Source: Henriciella barbarensis (GTDB lineage: Bacteria > Pseudomonadota > Alphaproteobacteria > Caulobacterales > Hyphomonadaceae). Taken from it: 64,000 nucleotides of DNA. Position 1 is the first letter of the stretch. Each line of letters starts with the position of its first letter. The notes under the pieces were generated by a model. It searched no databases, was not told where the DNA came from, and worked only from the letters and a program-made list of their open reading frames with translations. The stretch covers positions 1,054,001 to 1,118,000 of the forward strand of contig NZ_QWGB01000005.1 in assembly GCF_003576345.1 (NCBI RefSeq). Direction: 5' to 3'. Below are positions 8,071 through 16,979 of the stretch, piece by piece. The position numbers and the translations under genes were made by a program.

Positions 8071-8547
8071 CTAGCGGCGGATCACCACCCGAAGATCGTC
8101 AAGGGCAACTTCGCGGCCGGCACTGGACACGAATGCAAGACGCACGGCGTCGCGGCTTTCCGCATCGGTAAAGCTGATGGGTGGCTGTCCGCCAGCGCCT
8201 AGCCAGGCATCGCCCCACTGGGTGAGGCCGATCAGCACCGGGCGAAGCGCTTCGCCCTGTTCGGTCAGCACATATTCAGACCGTGCGCGGCGGCCTTTCA
8301 GCTTGTAGGGTCTCTTTTCCAGCAGGCCTGCGTCGACAAGATCGTTGAGGCGGCTGGAGAGGACGGTCCGCGGGGTGCCAAGCTCTTCCTGAAAATCATC
8401 GAAGCGGCGAACGCCATAAAGCGCCGACCGCAGGATCAGCAGTGTCCAGCGGTCACCGATCAGCTCGATGGCGCGCGCGAGGTTGCATTGCGAAGGCGGG
8501 ACGGGCGATTTGCGCGACAATGGGACCATGATGCCATAAGCCTGCAT
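8071..8547 (-). CDS. HxlR family winged-helix transcriptional regulator
   Basis: The product contains the HxlR fold: a Cys near the N-terminus (SQCNLARAIELIGDRWTLLILRSALYGVRRFDDFQEELG), then RTVLSSRLNDLVDAGLLEKRPY as the recognition helix and wing, and YVLTEQGEALRPVLIGLTQWGDAW as the C-terminal helix. HxlR proteins often sense electrophiles, formaldehyde or quinones through that Cys; the signal here is unknown. It ends ten bases after the TadG-like gene, convergent with it. Starts at ATG 8547, ATG 8529 or TTG 8562 are possible, and none has a strong Shine-Dalgarno. I chose 8547. Confidence 0.85.
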   Translation of the reverse strand: MQAYGIMVPLSRKSPVPPSQCNLARAIELIGDRWTLLILRSALYGVRRFDDFQEELGTPRTVLSSRLNDLVDAGLLEKRPYKLKGRRARSEYVLTEQGEALRPVLIGLTQWGDAWLGAGGQPPISFTDAESRDAVRLAFVSSAGREVALDDLRVVIRR

Positions 8548-8738
8548 GAGTTCGCCAGACAAATCCAGCCATCAAGGAGATGAATCTGGCTGAATATCTT
8601 TCAGCAACTCCGCGTGACCGCACGAAATTGTCATTCGCCGCCGGTTAATGCGGTTTATCGAGGCGGCAGAGCGGCAGAACCAGCCGGATGCGCGCTAGGC
8701 AGACTTGCTGAGCCTGCTGCGGCAGCTATCTATCAGGC

Positions 8739-9242
8739 ATGGTCCACCCGCTTTCGAGACAGCTCGCTGATACGGCGAAGTTTACCTCCACCCATGCGAT
8801 CCTCGTCGTGGAAACGGAGACGTCACTGCCATGGCTCGTGACCGGGGCGGTGCTGATGGTGCAGCAGGCCTGCGTCATGGCGCTGTCCGAGGCAGGCGCG
8901 GAGCTGCCTGCCATGCCGGGGCCGGGCGAACTGGTCGCGCGGGTGTCTGACGCGGCTTTCCTTGAGCAACCCTATACGGCGCCATTGCGGCCGGAAGAAC
9001 ACAGGGCAATTGAGCGTGTCATCGCGGCGCGAAACGATGTGATGCACCCGCGTCCGAAGGGGCTCAGCCTGGATGCCCGTGCGCTGCCGGAAGGCTTGTT
9101 CACCTGCACCAAGCTGGTGCGCCATCTTGCAATCACACAGCCTGTGCGCCCCTCCATGATGGATGGTCACGACCTTGTCGTGATTCAGGACGCGCTGGGT
9201 CTGATCGATACGTCCGCTGATTTCTGGGCGAGTGTTTTCTAG
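8739..9242 (+). CDS. Uncharacterised protein with HEPN-like R-x4-H motif
   Basis: I do not recognise the family of this 167-residue protein. It is mostly helical by composition. Near its middle, R98-N99-D100-V101-M102-H103 forms the RN-x3-H motif (R-x4-H) that marks the active site of HEPN ribonucleases, in the expected helix (EEHRAIERVIAARNDVMHP). HEPN domains occur in toxins and in defence proteins. No obvious antitoxin (MNT nucleotidyltransferase) is adjacent: the neighbours are an HxlR regulator and arsC. The motif is short enough to arise by chance, so the HEPN call is an inference. The start has only a weak AGG upstream. Confidence 0.55.
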   Translation: MVHPLSRQLADTAKFTSTHAILVVETETSLPWLVTGAVLMVQQACVMALSEAGAELPAMPGPGELVARVSDAAFLEQPYTAPLRPEEHRAIERVIAARNDVMHPRPKGLSLDARALPEGLFTCTKLVRHLAITQPVRPSMMDGHDLVVIQDALGLIDTSADFWASVF

Positions 9243-9243
9243 A

Positions 9244-9732
9244 TCAGCGCTGTGTGTGGATCGCCTGTATGGCGTCTTTCAACTCTGGCGCGGTCATCGC
9301 GTCGAAGTCGAGTGCGGCGAGTTTCTGAAACCGTTTCTTGAGGCTGAAATATGTGTCCTCAAAAGCGATGCGCTGGCGTGACATCTCTTCGACTTCGACG
9401 GGATCAGGCAGGCCCCAACGGACCTGAATCGGATGACCGGGCCAGTGGGGGCAGGCCTCGCCAGCCGCATTGTCGCAGACCGTGATGATGACATCCATTT
9501 TGGGGGCATCATCACTGGCGAAAACGTCCCAGCTCTTGGAAGTGAGCCTGCTGGTGTCGTGGCCCTTGGCGGAAAGCACGGACATGGCCATCGGGTTCAA
9601 CTCGCCGCGCGGGGTCGAGCCCGCGCTATAGCCCTGAAAACCCGGCATGGCGGAGACCAGCACTTCGCCAATGATCGAGCGCGCGGAATTGCCCGTGCAC
9701 AGGATCAATACATTATGGTTCTTCAGAGGGAT
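9244..9732 (-). CDS. arsC: Arsenate reductase ArsC (low-molecular-weight phosphatase fold), probable non-AUG start
   Basis: The protein has the P-loop LILCTGNSARS (C-x5-R), the redox pair region TVCDNAAGEACPHW, and the RWGLPDPVEVEE acid loop. These are the elements of thiol-dependent arsenate reductases that convert As(V) to As(III). Usual length (about 160 residues) requires starting at the codon before PLKNHNVLILCTGNS, which is ATC at 9732-9730. AGGAG lies seven bases upstream of that ATC. A CTG at 9726 is an alternative, and it overlaps the amidase stop as CTGA. The only canonical upstream start is a TTG at 9816 with no Shine-Dalgarno, which would add an Arg-rich tail inside the amidase. 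It overlaps the amidase by ten bases, so translational coupling is likely. Confidence 0.88.
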   Translation of the reverse strand: MPLKNHNVLILCTGNSARSIIGEVLVSAMPGFQGYSAGSTPRGELNPMAMSVLSAKGHDTSRLTSKSWDVFASDDAPKMDVIITVCDNAAGEACPHWPGHPIQVRWGLPDPVEVEEMSRQRIAFEDTYFSLKKRFQKLAALDFDAMTAPELKDAIQAIHTQR

Positions 9733-11450
9733 GGCCGTTCTCCTGCGACGCCGAGGGCGTCTTCGAGGGCTGCACCGAATGAGAGCAGCGTGTTTTCCTG
9801 AAAGAGGGGTGCCCAAAGCGAGATGGCGATGGGTGTGCGCGCGGTTAAGGCGTTTTCATCCTGCGGCTGGCCGAAAATGTTGCGCGGCCTTGTGTCCTGA
9901 AACCCAGCGCGCATCACAAGCGAGGGATGGCCAGTAAAGTTCGTTGGTGTGAGCATGCCCGAAGAAAAGTTCGGACCGATGACGAGATCGATCCCCTCGA
10001 ACGCCTCATGCATGGCCTGCATCCATAGCCGTCGGAGCCTGTCGACCTGGAGCAGGTCAATGGCGGAGACAAAACGAATGGCCCGGAAACTGTTCGGCCA
10101 TGCTGGGTCCTCCTGCCAGACCATATCATCGTCACGGTTTGAAAGGGTGAGCTCTTCAAAGGCCGCAGCCGCTTCGGCGAGAAGCTGTTGCGGCAGCGGC
10201 GAAGAAGGAAGTTCCGGTAGTTTGAATCGTACGAAAACCGCACCTAGCCTTCTGGCTTCAACGAAGGCGGCCTTCTCGACCTCGTTTGCCGTTTCGAGCC
10301 AGGCATCATCAAATCCGATCTTCATTCCGGAGAAGTCGGTCGTCGGTTGGTAGGCGAAAGTTGACTGCAGAGACCCTGTATCTTGAGCATCATATCCGTT
10401 TATGGCGCTAAGCACGTGGCCGAGATCCCCGACGCTGCGAGCCATCGGCCCAATCTTGTCAAGCGACCAGCAAAGCGCCATGCCGCCCGCCCGTGAAACA
10501 CGTCCAAAAGTCGGACGCAGCGCGGAGCCGCCGCAACGATGGGATGGGGAGACGAGAGAGCCGAGTGTTTCCGTGCCTATGGCGAAACCGCAAAGTCCTG
10601 CGACGACCGCAGAAGCGGAGCCTGCGCTGGAGCCGGAAGACCCTTCGCGTGGATCAAATGGATTGCGGGTGACGGCACCATACCAGATGTCGCCATAGGC
10701 GAGCGCGCCGCAAGTTGTCTTGCCGAGGAGGACCGCGCCTGCCGCTTTCAGCTTTTGAACAATGGTACTGTCCACCGAGGCCAGCGCGCCATCACTATAG
10801 GGCTTCGCGCCCCAGGTTGTGCGAGCGCCCACGGCATCAAACAGATCCTTGAGTCCATATGGAATACCGTGGAGCGGCCCCCGGTCTTTCCCGTTGGCAA
10901 GCTCGGTATCCATCGCGTCGGCTTCAGCGCGGGCACGTTCCGGCATGACCGTGATCCAGGCATGCAGTTTCGAATCAAGCCGCTCAATGCGATCGAGATA
11001 GATATCGGTCAGTTGGCGAGACGTCAGGTCTCCAGACCGGATCCAGCCGGCCAGCCTTGTCAGAGGCGCAAAGGCGATGTCTGCGCTGTCCGATGGTAGC
11101 CCGGATACTGGCCTGACGGTGGCCAGACTGCCTGAACTGGCTTTCGCGGAGGGATAAGCCAGGCCGGGAAGGCGCGGGTCAAACGTCTGGGCCGGGGCAA
11201 GCGCATTTGGCTTTTCGACAGTCCGAAGCTGCTGGATGGCACTCAACTGGTCTTCCAGCGCTGACACCATCTGTTCGCGTTCGGCATCGGTGTATTCAAC
11301 CCCGGCCAGCTTCTCTGCGCTTGATATTGTGCCGGGTGTGATGGCTGTCATGTCTGTTTCCTGCGCCGCGGCGCGCCCTGAAAGCGCGGCCATACCCGAA
11401 ATACCAGCGGCCCCAACCTTGAGGAGGTTGCGGCGGGTTGTGTCTTTCAT
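9723..11450 (-). CDS. Tat-exported amidase (amidase signature family)
   Basis: The N-terminus has a twin-arginine signal (KDTTRRNLLKVGAAGISGMAALSGRAAAQ). The mature part is an amidase-signature enzyme: the catalytic Lys lies in GIPYGLKDLFD, the cis-Ser in GSSGSSAGSAS, and the nucleophile Ser in GTETLGSLVSPS. Export through Tat suggests a periplasmic amidase acting on an amide substrate that cannot be named. The start at 11450 is supported by AGGGG upstream; longer in-frame extensions to 11819 are not coding-like. Its stop overlaps arsC. It is divergent from the S9 peptidase gene. Confidence 0.88.
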   Translation of the reverse strand: MKDTTRRNLLKVGAAGISGMAALSGRAAAQETDMTAITPGTISSAEKLAGVEYTDAEREQMVSALEDQLSAIQQLRTVEKPNALAPAQTFDPRLPGLAYPSAKASSGSLATVRPVSGLPSDSADIAFAPLTRLAGWIRSGDLTSRQLTDIYLDRIERLDSKLHAWITVMPERARAEADAMDTELANGKDRGPLHGIPYGLKDLFDAVGARTTWGAKPYSDGALASVDSTIVQKLKAAGAVLLGKTTCGALAYGDIWYGAVTRNPFDPREGSSGSSAGSASAVVAGLCGFAIGTETLGSLVSPSHRCGGSALRPTFGRVSRAGGMALCWSLDKIGPMARSVGDLGHVLSAINGYDAQDTGSLQSTFAYQPTTDFSGMKIGFDDAWLETANEVEKAAFVEARRLGAVFVRFKLPELPSSPLPQQLLAEAAAAFEELTLSNRDDDMVWQEDPAWPNSFRAIRFVSAIDLLQVDRLRRLWMQAMHEAFEGIDLVIGPNFSSGMLTPTNFTGHPSLVMRAGFQDTRPRNIFGQPQDENALTARTPIAISLWAPLFQENTLLSFGAALEDALGVAGERPSL

Positions 11451-11533
11451 GGATGCACCCCTGTATCCGGATAATCTTTTCTGCTTAACCATGCAGGAAA
11501 CGATATTCTGCGTCACCTTATCGGAGTTTCTGG

Positions 11534-13792
11534 ATGAAAAAACCCCTGACAGCGATGGCTGCTCTTGTTCTTGTTGCCGCCTGCCAATCGACCCCGGCGC
11601 CGAGCGACGATGCTGATGTCGCGGCGCCCGAAACCGTCGAGCCTGCTGAAGCAGATGTGATGGCAGAAGAAGCTGAAATGATGCCTGAGGAGGCCGTTGC
11701 CGAAGTGAAAACCTATCCGCAGGAAAATGTTGCCCCGGGTGAAGATCCATATGTCTGGCTTGAAGATGTAGAGGGCGAGGAAGCTCTCGAATGGGTTCGC
11801 ACCCAGAATGAACGCACACTGGCAGAGCTTCAGTCCGACGGCATGTATGACCGTTATTATCAGGCCGCGCTGGATGTGCTGCAGTCCGATGAGCGTATCC
11901 CGTACGGGGCTGTGCGTGACGGCTATGTCTATAATTTCTGGCAGGACAGCACCAATGTGCGCGGCGTATGGCGCCGTACGTCGCTGGAAAGCTACGAAAC
12001 CAGCAATCCGCGCTGGGAAACCTTGCTCGATATCGACGCGCTGGCTGAGGAAGAGGGCAAGAACTGGGTCTACAAGGGCGCCAATTGCTTCAAGTCCGAT
12101 GCGGGTGCGCGCTGGTATTGCATGATCTCGCTATCCGATGGCGGCAAGGACGCCGTGATCCAGCGCGAGTTCGATATTGCCTCCAAGAGCTTTGTCGAGG
12201 GCGGCTTTGTCACGCCAGAAGCGAAGCAGGGCTTTGCCTGGGTGGACCGCAATACGGCACTGATTGCCACGAACTGGGGCGAAGGTACGACCACGGCCTC
12301 GGGCTATCCTTTCATCGTGAAGCGCTGGGCGCGCGGCACGCCGTTGTCTTCGGCTGTCGAAGTCGTGCGCGGTGATGAGAGCGATGTCGGTGTCTGGCCG
12401 TCGGTGATCGAAACCGATGATGGCCGCCGGCTGCAGATCGCTGTCGAGGCAGATACTTTCTTCACGTCCACCTATTGGTGGATGCCGGAGGGCGAGGACC
12501 GCCCTGTCCGTATGCCGATCCCGCAGAAGTCATCGCCGCAGGGCGTCTATCAGGGCAATCTGCTGATCACGCTGAAACAGAACTGGTCACCTCGGGCCGG
12601 GTCTGCCTTCTTTTCTGGCGACGTGGTTGCGTTCGATCTCGAGACATTCCTGCGCACGCGTGAAGTGCCGCCGGTCTCGCTCGTTTTCCACCCTGAGAAC
12701 AATCAGGCGGTGAATGGTGTCGCGATTGCGAAGGGCGCAGCACTCCTCTCGATTGACGAGAATGTGCGCGGCAAGGTCTTGCAGATCGAACCCGCCGACA
12801 ATGGCTGGTCACGCACGGAGCTGAGCCTGCCGGGCACGTCCGGTCAGGCGGGCATCGCTTTTGCTGACCGCGATTCCGATACGGTCTTCATCAACTATGA
12901 GGATTTCCTGACGCCTGACAGCCTGCTCCGCTATGATGTGAGCTCGGGAGAAGTGCGTCAGATCAAGAGCCTGCCCAGCAAGTTTGATGCCGAAGGCCTG
13001 GCGGTGGACCAACACTTTGCAGTGTCCAGCGACGGCACGGCGATCCCTTACTTCATCGTCTACAAGGAAGGGATCGAGCTAGATGGCACGACCCCAACGC
13101 TGCTCTATGGCTATGGCGGTTTCGAGGTCTCGATGAACCCGTCCTATTCGGGCGTGCGCGGACGTCTCTGGCTGGAAGAGGGCGGCGCGTATGTGCTGGC
13201 CAATATCCGTGGCGGCGGCGAGTTCGGCCCGGCCTGGCACCAGGCTGGCCTGAAAACGCAGCGCCAGATCATCTATGATGATTTCATTGCCGTGGCGCAG
13301 GACGTTATCGGCCGGGGTGTGACCTCGACCGAGCATCTCGGCATCATGGGCGGATCAAATGGCGGCCTTCTCATGGGCGTGATGCTGACGCAGCGTCCGG
13401 ACCTCTGGGACGCCGTTGTGATCCAGGTACCGCTGCTCGACATGCTGCGCTATCACCTGTTGCTGGCAGGCGCGTCCTGGGTCGATGAGTATGGCTCCCC
13501 GGATGTGCCCCGCGAGCGTGCCTTCCTTGAGACGATCTCGCCGTACCAGAACTTCGACCCGAATGCGGATTATCCGACGCCATTCTTCGTGACGTCGACC
13601 AAGGATGACCGCGTACATCCGGGCCATGCGCGCAAGATGGCGCGCAAGTTCGAAGTCGCTGGCAAGCCGTTCTATTACTATGAGAATATTGATGGCGGCC
13701 ATTCGGCGGCAGCGAACCAGAAAGAAGCGGCCCGCCGCACTGCGCTGGAGCATGTCTATCTTCACCGCAAGCTGTTCGGCGAAGACGAGTAG
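11534..13792 (+). CDS. Prolyl oligopeptidase family (S9A) serine peptidase, predicted lipoprotein
   Basis: This 752-residue protein starts with a lipoprotein signal ending LVLVAAC, followed by an Ala/Glu-rich spacer of about 60 residues. The S9A core begins DPYVWLEDVEGEEALEWVRTQN, includes a beta-propeller region, and ends in the alpha/beta hydrolase domain. The catalytic triad is visible: Ser608 in GIMGGSNGGLLMG, Asp692 in TKDDRVHPGH, His723 in IDGGHSAA. It cleaves short peptides after Pro or related residues, and the lipobox places it at the cell envelope. GGAG precedes the start. A strong terminator follows at 13824-13859. Confidence 0.93.
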   Translation: MKKPLTAMAALVLVAACQSTPAPSDDADVAAPETVEPAEADVMAEEAEMMPEEAVAEVKTYPQENVAPGEDPYVWLEDVEGEEALEWVRTQNERTLAELQSDGMYDRYYQAALDVLQSDERIPYGAVRDGYVYNFWQDSTNVRGVWRRTSLESYETSNPRWETLLDIDALAEEEGKNWVYKGANCFKSDAGARWYCMISLSDGGKDAVIQREFDIASKSFVEGGFVTPEAKQGFAWVDRNTALIATNWGEGTTTASGYPFIVKRWARGTPLSSAVEVVRGDESDVGVWPSVIETDDGRRLQIAVEADTFFTSTYWWMPEGEDRPVRMPIPQKSSPQGVYQGNLLITLKQNWSPRAGSAFFSGDVVAFDLETFLRTREVPPVSLVFHPENNQAVNGVAIAKGAALLSIDENVRGKVLQIEPADNGWSRTELSLPGTSGQAGIAFADRDSDTVFINYEDFLTPDSLLRYDVSSGEVRQIKSLPSKFDAEGLAVDQHFAVSSDGTAIPYFIVYKEGIELDGTTPTLLYGYGGFEVSMNPSYSGVRGRLWLEEGGAYVLANIRGGGEFGPAWHQAGLKTQRQIIYDDFIAVAQDVIGRGVTSTEHLGIMGGSNGGLLMGVMLTQRPDLWDAVVIQVPLLDMLRYHLLLAGASWVDEYGSPDVPRERAFLETISPYQNFDPNADYPTPFFVTSTKDDRVHPGHARKMARKFEVAGKPFYYYENIDGGHSAAANQKEAARRTALEHVYLHRKLFGEDE

Positions 13793-13823
13793 GATTTTCA
13801 GCTAAACAAAATGACACGGATTA

Positions 13824-13859
13824 CCCCCGGGGCCTCCCATGGCGCCGGGGGTTTTCTTT
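13824..13859 (+). terminator. Rho-independent terminator after the S9 peptidase gene
   Basis: CCCCCGG (13824-13830) pairs with CCGGGGG (13845-13851), with extra GCC/GGC pairing inside, and is followed by TTTTCTTT. It lies 32 bases past the S9 peptidase stop and before the SDR gene, which has its own leader. Confidence 0.85.
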
Positions 13860-13930
13860 ACCCGACGCCAATCTTGACTTGCGGTGCCGCCCGGCGCCCC
13901 CTCGGAGGCAAACAATATGAGGAGGAATTC

Positions 13931-14818
13931 ATGGGCGATCTCAGCGGAAAAACGGCGATCATTACAGGCGCGGCGAGCGGCATTGGCTATGCCGGCGTCG
14001 AAGTGTTCGTCGAGGCCGGTGCGAATGTCGTGGCTGGCGATCTGCAGGATGAGAAGGGCAAGGCGCTGGAAGCGCGATTTGGCTCTGACCGCGTGCGCTA
14101 TATCCATTGCGACGTGACCAAGACATCAGACCTGAAAAAGCTGTTCGAGACCGCGCAGGACGCTTTTGGTGGGCTCGACATCCTCTGGAACAATGCTGGC
14201 CATGGGGGCACCCCGACCGGCGTTGAAGAGCTGGATGAGGATGGCTGGGACCAGACCATGAACCTCCTGCTGAAGTCGGTCTTTGTCGGGACGAAACTCG
14301 CCGTGCCGATGATGAAGGAGAAGGGCGGGTCGATCATCAACACATCATCGATTTCCGCAGTTTGCGCAGGCTATGCGCCGATCACATATTCGGTGGCCAA
14401 GAAAGGCGTCGCGCACTTCTCCAAGCTCGCCGCCGCAGAGCTTTCCAAATACAAGATCCGGGTCAATTCGATTCTGCCAGGCTTTATCGCAACGTCGATC
14501 TTTGGCGCTTCGCTGGGCCTGTCGCGCGAGCAGGCAGACCAGATGGCCGCCCTGGTCGAGCAGCAGGGTGGGCGTATGCAGCCAGCCGGACGCACAGGTG
14601 CGGCCAAGGACATTGCGGATATGGCGCTCTTCCTGGCGGGTGACCGGTCAGGCTTTGTCACAGGCGGGGAATTCCTCGTCGATGGCGGTATGACGGTCGG
14701 CCCGCGCCATAGCTGGGATGAGAGCGATGGCGGTCCGCTTCTGGATGCACTTGGCATCTCGATCGAACAGGCAGAGCAGATGCGTCTTGCCATGGAGGCC
14801 GGCCAGGCAGGCAGCTGA
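13931..14818 (+). CDS. Short-chain dehydrogenase/reductase (SDR)
   Basis: The 295-residue protein is a classical SDR. The nucleotide-binding TGAASGIG is at about residues 12-19, NNAG at 86-89, the active-site Ser in INTSSISAV, and the Tyr-x3-Lys in YSVAKKG. VDGGM closes the family C-terminal motif, but an unusual extra tail of about 40 residues follows (ILLDALGISIEQAEQM-like). The substrate is unknown. AGGAGG five bases before ATG 13931 fixes the start; the longer frame upstream would run through the terminator. Confidence 0.9.
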   Translation: MGDLSGKTAIITGAASGIGYAGVEVFVEAGANVVAGDLQDEKGKALEARFGSDRVRYIHCDVTKTSDLKKLFETAQDAFGGLDILWNNAGHGGTPTGVEELDEDGWDQTMNLLLKSVFVGTKLAVPMMKEKGGSIINTSSISAVCAGYAPITYSVAKKGVAHFSKLAAAELSKYKIRVNSILPGFIATSIFGASLGLSREQADQMAALVEQQGGRMQPAGRTGAAKDIADMALFLAGDRSGFVTGGEFLVDGGMTVGPRHSWDESDGGPLLDALGISIEQAEQMRLAMEAGQAGS

Positions 14819-14822
14819 CTGG

Positions 14823-15113
14823 TCAGCCCTTGGCGGCCTCGCTGGCGGCGAGGGCAGGGATGCTCTCGACCGCCGTCAGGAGGTCATCGAGTGAGGCCGC
14901 CTCGGCGACGGGGCGGTCCTTTTCATCAAACAGCGCGAAACCGTCATCTGTTTTACGAAGCGGGAATTTGCGCCAGTGCGCCCGCGTGCGGTAGAGCCAG
15001 ACCTCTTCCGGCTCTGCGCCGGCTGCTGACCATCCGGCCCACATATGGTCGGCCGGGACGCTTCGCCATAGCTTGTCGATCTCGTCGAGGTCAGATTGGG
15101 AAAAGGTCTTCAT
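14823..15113 (-). CDS. Conserved-looking hypothetical protein, 96 residues
   Basis: I do not recognise this protein. It is small and soluble, with a Trp-rich core (WAGWSAAGAEPEEVWLYRTRAHWRKFPL) and an Ala-rich end. Its ATG at 15113 overlaps the ATG of the divergent DMT transporter within CATG at 15111-15114. No Shine-Dalgarno precedes it, so it would be leaderless or initiate weakly. It ends four bases after the SDR gene, convergent with it. Confidence 0.6.
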   Translation of the reverse strand: MKTFSQSDLDEIDKLWRSVPADHMWAGWSAAGAEPEEVWLYRTRAHWRKFPLRKTDDGFALFDEKDRPVAEAASLDDLLTAVESIPALAASEAAKG

Positions 15114-16092
15114 GAGCCGTGAAACAGAAATGGAAACTGAGGACGAGCCTAGTACAGGCAAGCTGTCAGGCAATGCCCTCGGCGCGGTTTTCATGCTGTT
15201 TTCGGCGGTCGGTTTCACTGCCTATACGGTGCTGTCCAAGACGCTGACAGAGGAAGTCCACCCGGTTTTCCTGGCCTTCTGGCGCGCCTTCTTTGCCTGT
15301 TTCATGTCGGTGCCGATCATCATGCGGGTCGGCATTTCGAAGATGAAGACAAAGCATCCGGGCCTGTTGTTGCTGCGCTCGCTGTTCGGGACGCTGGGCT
15401 TCACGCTGGCGATTGTGGCGCTGTCAGCTGACTTCAATCTGACCTTCTCGCAGTTCAATGCGATCAGTTTCTCGCGGTCACTCTTCGTGACGGTTCTGGC
15501 GGCGATCTTCCTTCGCGAAGTGGTGGGGCCGCATCGCTGGGGCGCGGTCATAATCGGCTTTTTCGGCGTGCTGATCATGGTGGTGCCGGGGGTGTTCGTC
15601 TTCTGGATGCCAGTGGCGCCGGGCGCGGGCTTTCACCTTGATACGGGTACGATTTGCGCAATCCTGAGCGCCTTCTTCCTCGCCTTCGCCATCGTGCTTG
15701 TGAAAACGCTTTCGGCAGAGCTGTCGGCCGTCGCGCTGCTGACCTATGCGAACGTGCTCTCGTCCATCCTGTTGCTGCCCTTCGCGATCTATTACTGGTC
15801 GATGCCGTCGCTGGAGACATGGGGCTGGATCGTGGTTATGGCGGGCGTCGGGTTCGTGGCGCAGTTCTGCTATATCTCGGCGGTGAGTATTGGTGATGCG
15901 TCCTTCCTGTCGCCGCTCGACTATCTTCGCCTGCCAATGGCGACGGGCGCGGACCTCGTCATTGTCGGCATGTTGCCGGGCGTGAATGTCTGGGTCGGCG
16001 CCGGGATCATCATCGCCTCGGCGGTCTACATCACCTGGCGCGATCGCAAGAAGAAAGCCCAAAAAGTGACCGTGCTGGAGAAGCGGGGTTAA
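15112..16092 (+). CDS. DMT-superfamily (EamA) transporter
   Basis: About ten hydrophobic segments run through the 326 residues, in two EamA repeats as expected for drug/metabolite transporters. An acidic N-terminus (MSRETEMETEDEPSTG) precedes the first helix. Such carriers move amino acids, metabolites or drugs across the inner membrane, and the substrate cannot be inferred. AAGG precedes the ATG at 15112, which overlaps the divergent 96-residue gene's start. The longer frame from 15073 lies inside that gene and is less likely. Confidence 0.85.
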   Translation: MSRETEMETEDEPSTGKLSGNALGAVFMLFSAVGFTAYTVLSKTLTEEVHPVFLAFWRAFFACFMSVPIIMRVGISKMKTKHPGLLLLRSLFGTLGFTLAIVALSADFNLTFSQFNAISFSRSLFVTVLAAIFLREVVGPHRWGAVIIGFFGVLIMVVPGVFVFWMPVAPGAGFHLDTGTICAILSAFFLAFAIVLVKTLSAELSAVALLTYANVLSSILLLPFAIYYWSMPSLETWGWIVVMAGVGFVAQFCYISAVSIGDASFLSPLDYLRLPMATGADLVIVGMLPGVNVWVGAGIIIASAVYITWRDRKKKAQKVTVLEKRG

Positions 16093-16175
16093 GGGCGAGA
16101 ATTTCGGCCCAGTCGGCTTGCCGCGTTCCGAACCTTGTGCTCCGCTGATGACTTTCCGGGATTTGCGAGGCTGGC

Positions 16176-16946
16176 ATGGAAAAGACACTCAATATTGGCG
16201 CGGTCATTGGCGAGACGTTCAGCGTTATCGGCCGAAAATTTGCGGACCTTGTCGTGCTCGGCCTCGTTTTCGTAGGTGTGCCGACCTTGCTGGTCGCGCT
16301 GTTTTCCTCGCAGATGCTGGAGCGGACGCTTGAGGGCGGCACGTTCGAGATGAATTTCTCGTTCGGCTACTTCCTGGCGAACCTGCTCTACGCGCTCTTC
16401 CCGTTCATGCTGCAGGCAGCCGTCGTGCATACAACTGTTACCTCTCTTAACCGAGGAACAAGTGACACGGGTGAGGCCATTGGTACGGCGCTGCGCGCCC
16501 TCGTGCCGCTCTTCATTGTCTCCATCCTGATGAGCATCGGCCTGACGATCGGCTTCCTCTTGCTGATTATCCCCGGCCTCATCCTGCTCACGGTCTGGGC
16601 CGTGGTGGTGCCAGCGCTCGTGATCGACAAGGCCGGGATCTTTGGCAGCTTCGGGCGCAGTGCAGATCTCACACGCGGCTCGCGCTGGCAGATCTTCGGC
16701 CTGATCCTGATCGGCTATGTAATCCTGTTCATTCTCGGCGCTGTGCTGGGGCTGCTATCGATCGGTGTCGGCGCAGCCGGCGTCATCGCCAGCGGCGGGA
16801 TCAGCATGCCAGCAATGCTGATGAGCGTCGTCGTCGATACGGCGCTCGCCATTGTTGGCGCGGTTGGCGTCTCTGTTCTCTATGTGCACCTTCGCGAGCT
16901 TAAAGACGGCACGCGGGTCGATCATATCGGCGACGTGTTTTCCTGA
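16176..16946 (+). CDS. Multi-pass integral membrane protein, YciC-like/glycerophosphodiesterase membrane-domain type
   Basis: This 256-residue protein has about six hydrophobic segments, with a cytoplasmic-type tail (REL KDGTRVDHIGDVFS). The general form resembles membrane domains found in YciC-type proteins and in glycerophosphoryl-diester phosphodiesterase fusions. I see no catalytic motif. GAGG lies upstream of the ATG. It stands alone between the DMT transporter and a convergent membrane protein gene. A function cannot be given. Confidence 0.72.
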   Translation: MEKTLNIGAVIGETFSVIGRKFADLVVLGLVFVGVPTLLVALFSSQMLERTLEGGTFEMNFSFGYFLANLLYALFPFMLQAAVVHTTVTSLNRGTSDTGEAIGTALRALVPLFIVSILMSIGLTIGFLLLIIPGLILLTVWAVVVPALVIDKAGIFGSFGRSADLTRGSRWQIFGLILIGYVILFILGAVLGLLSIGVGAAGVIASGGISMPAMLMSVVVDTALAIVGAVGVSVLYVHLRELKDGTRVDHIGDVFS

Positions 16947-16979
16947 CATTGACTGAATGATGTCGCCGACGCCCCAGGC

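Noticed and set aside
8580-8648. 22-codon frame after AAGGAG upstream of the HEPN-like gene
   Set aside because: The Shine-Dalgarno touches the ATG, so spacing is wrong, and the peptide is too short to support.
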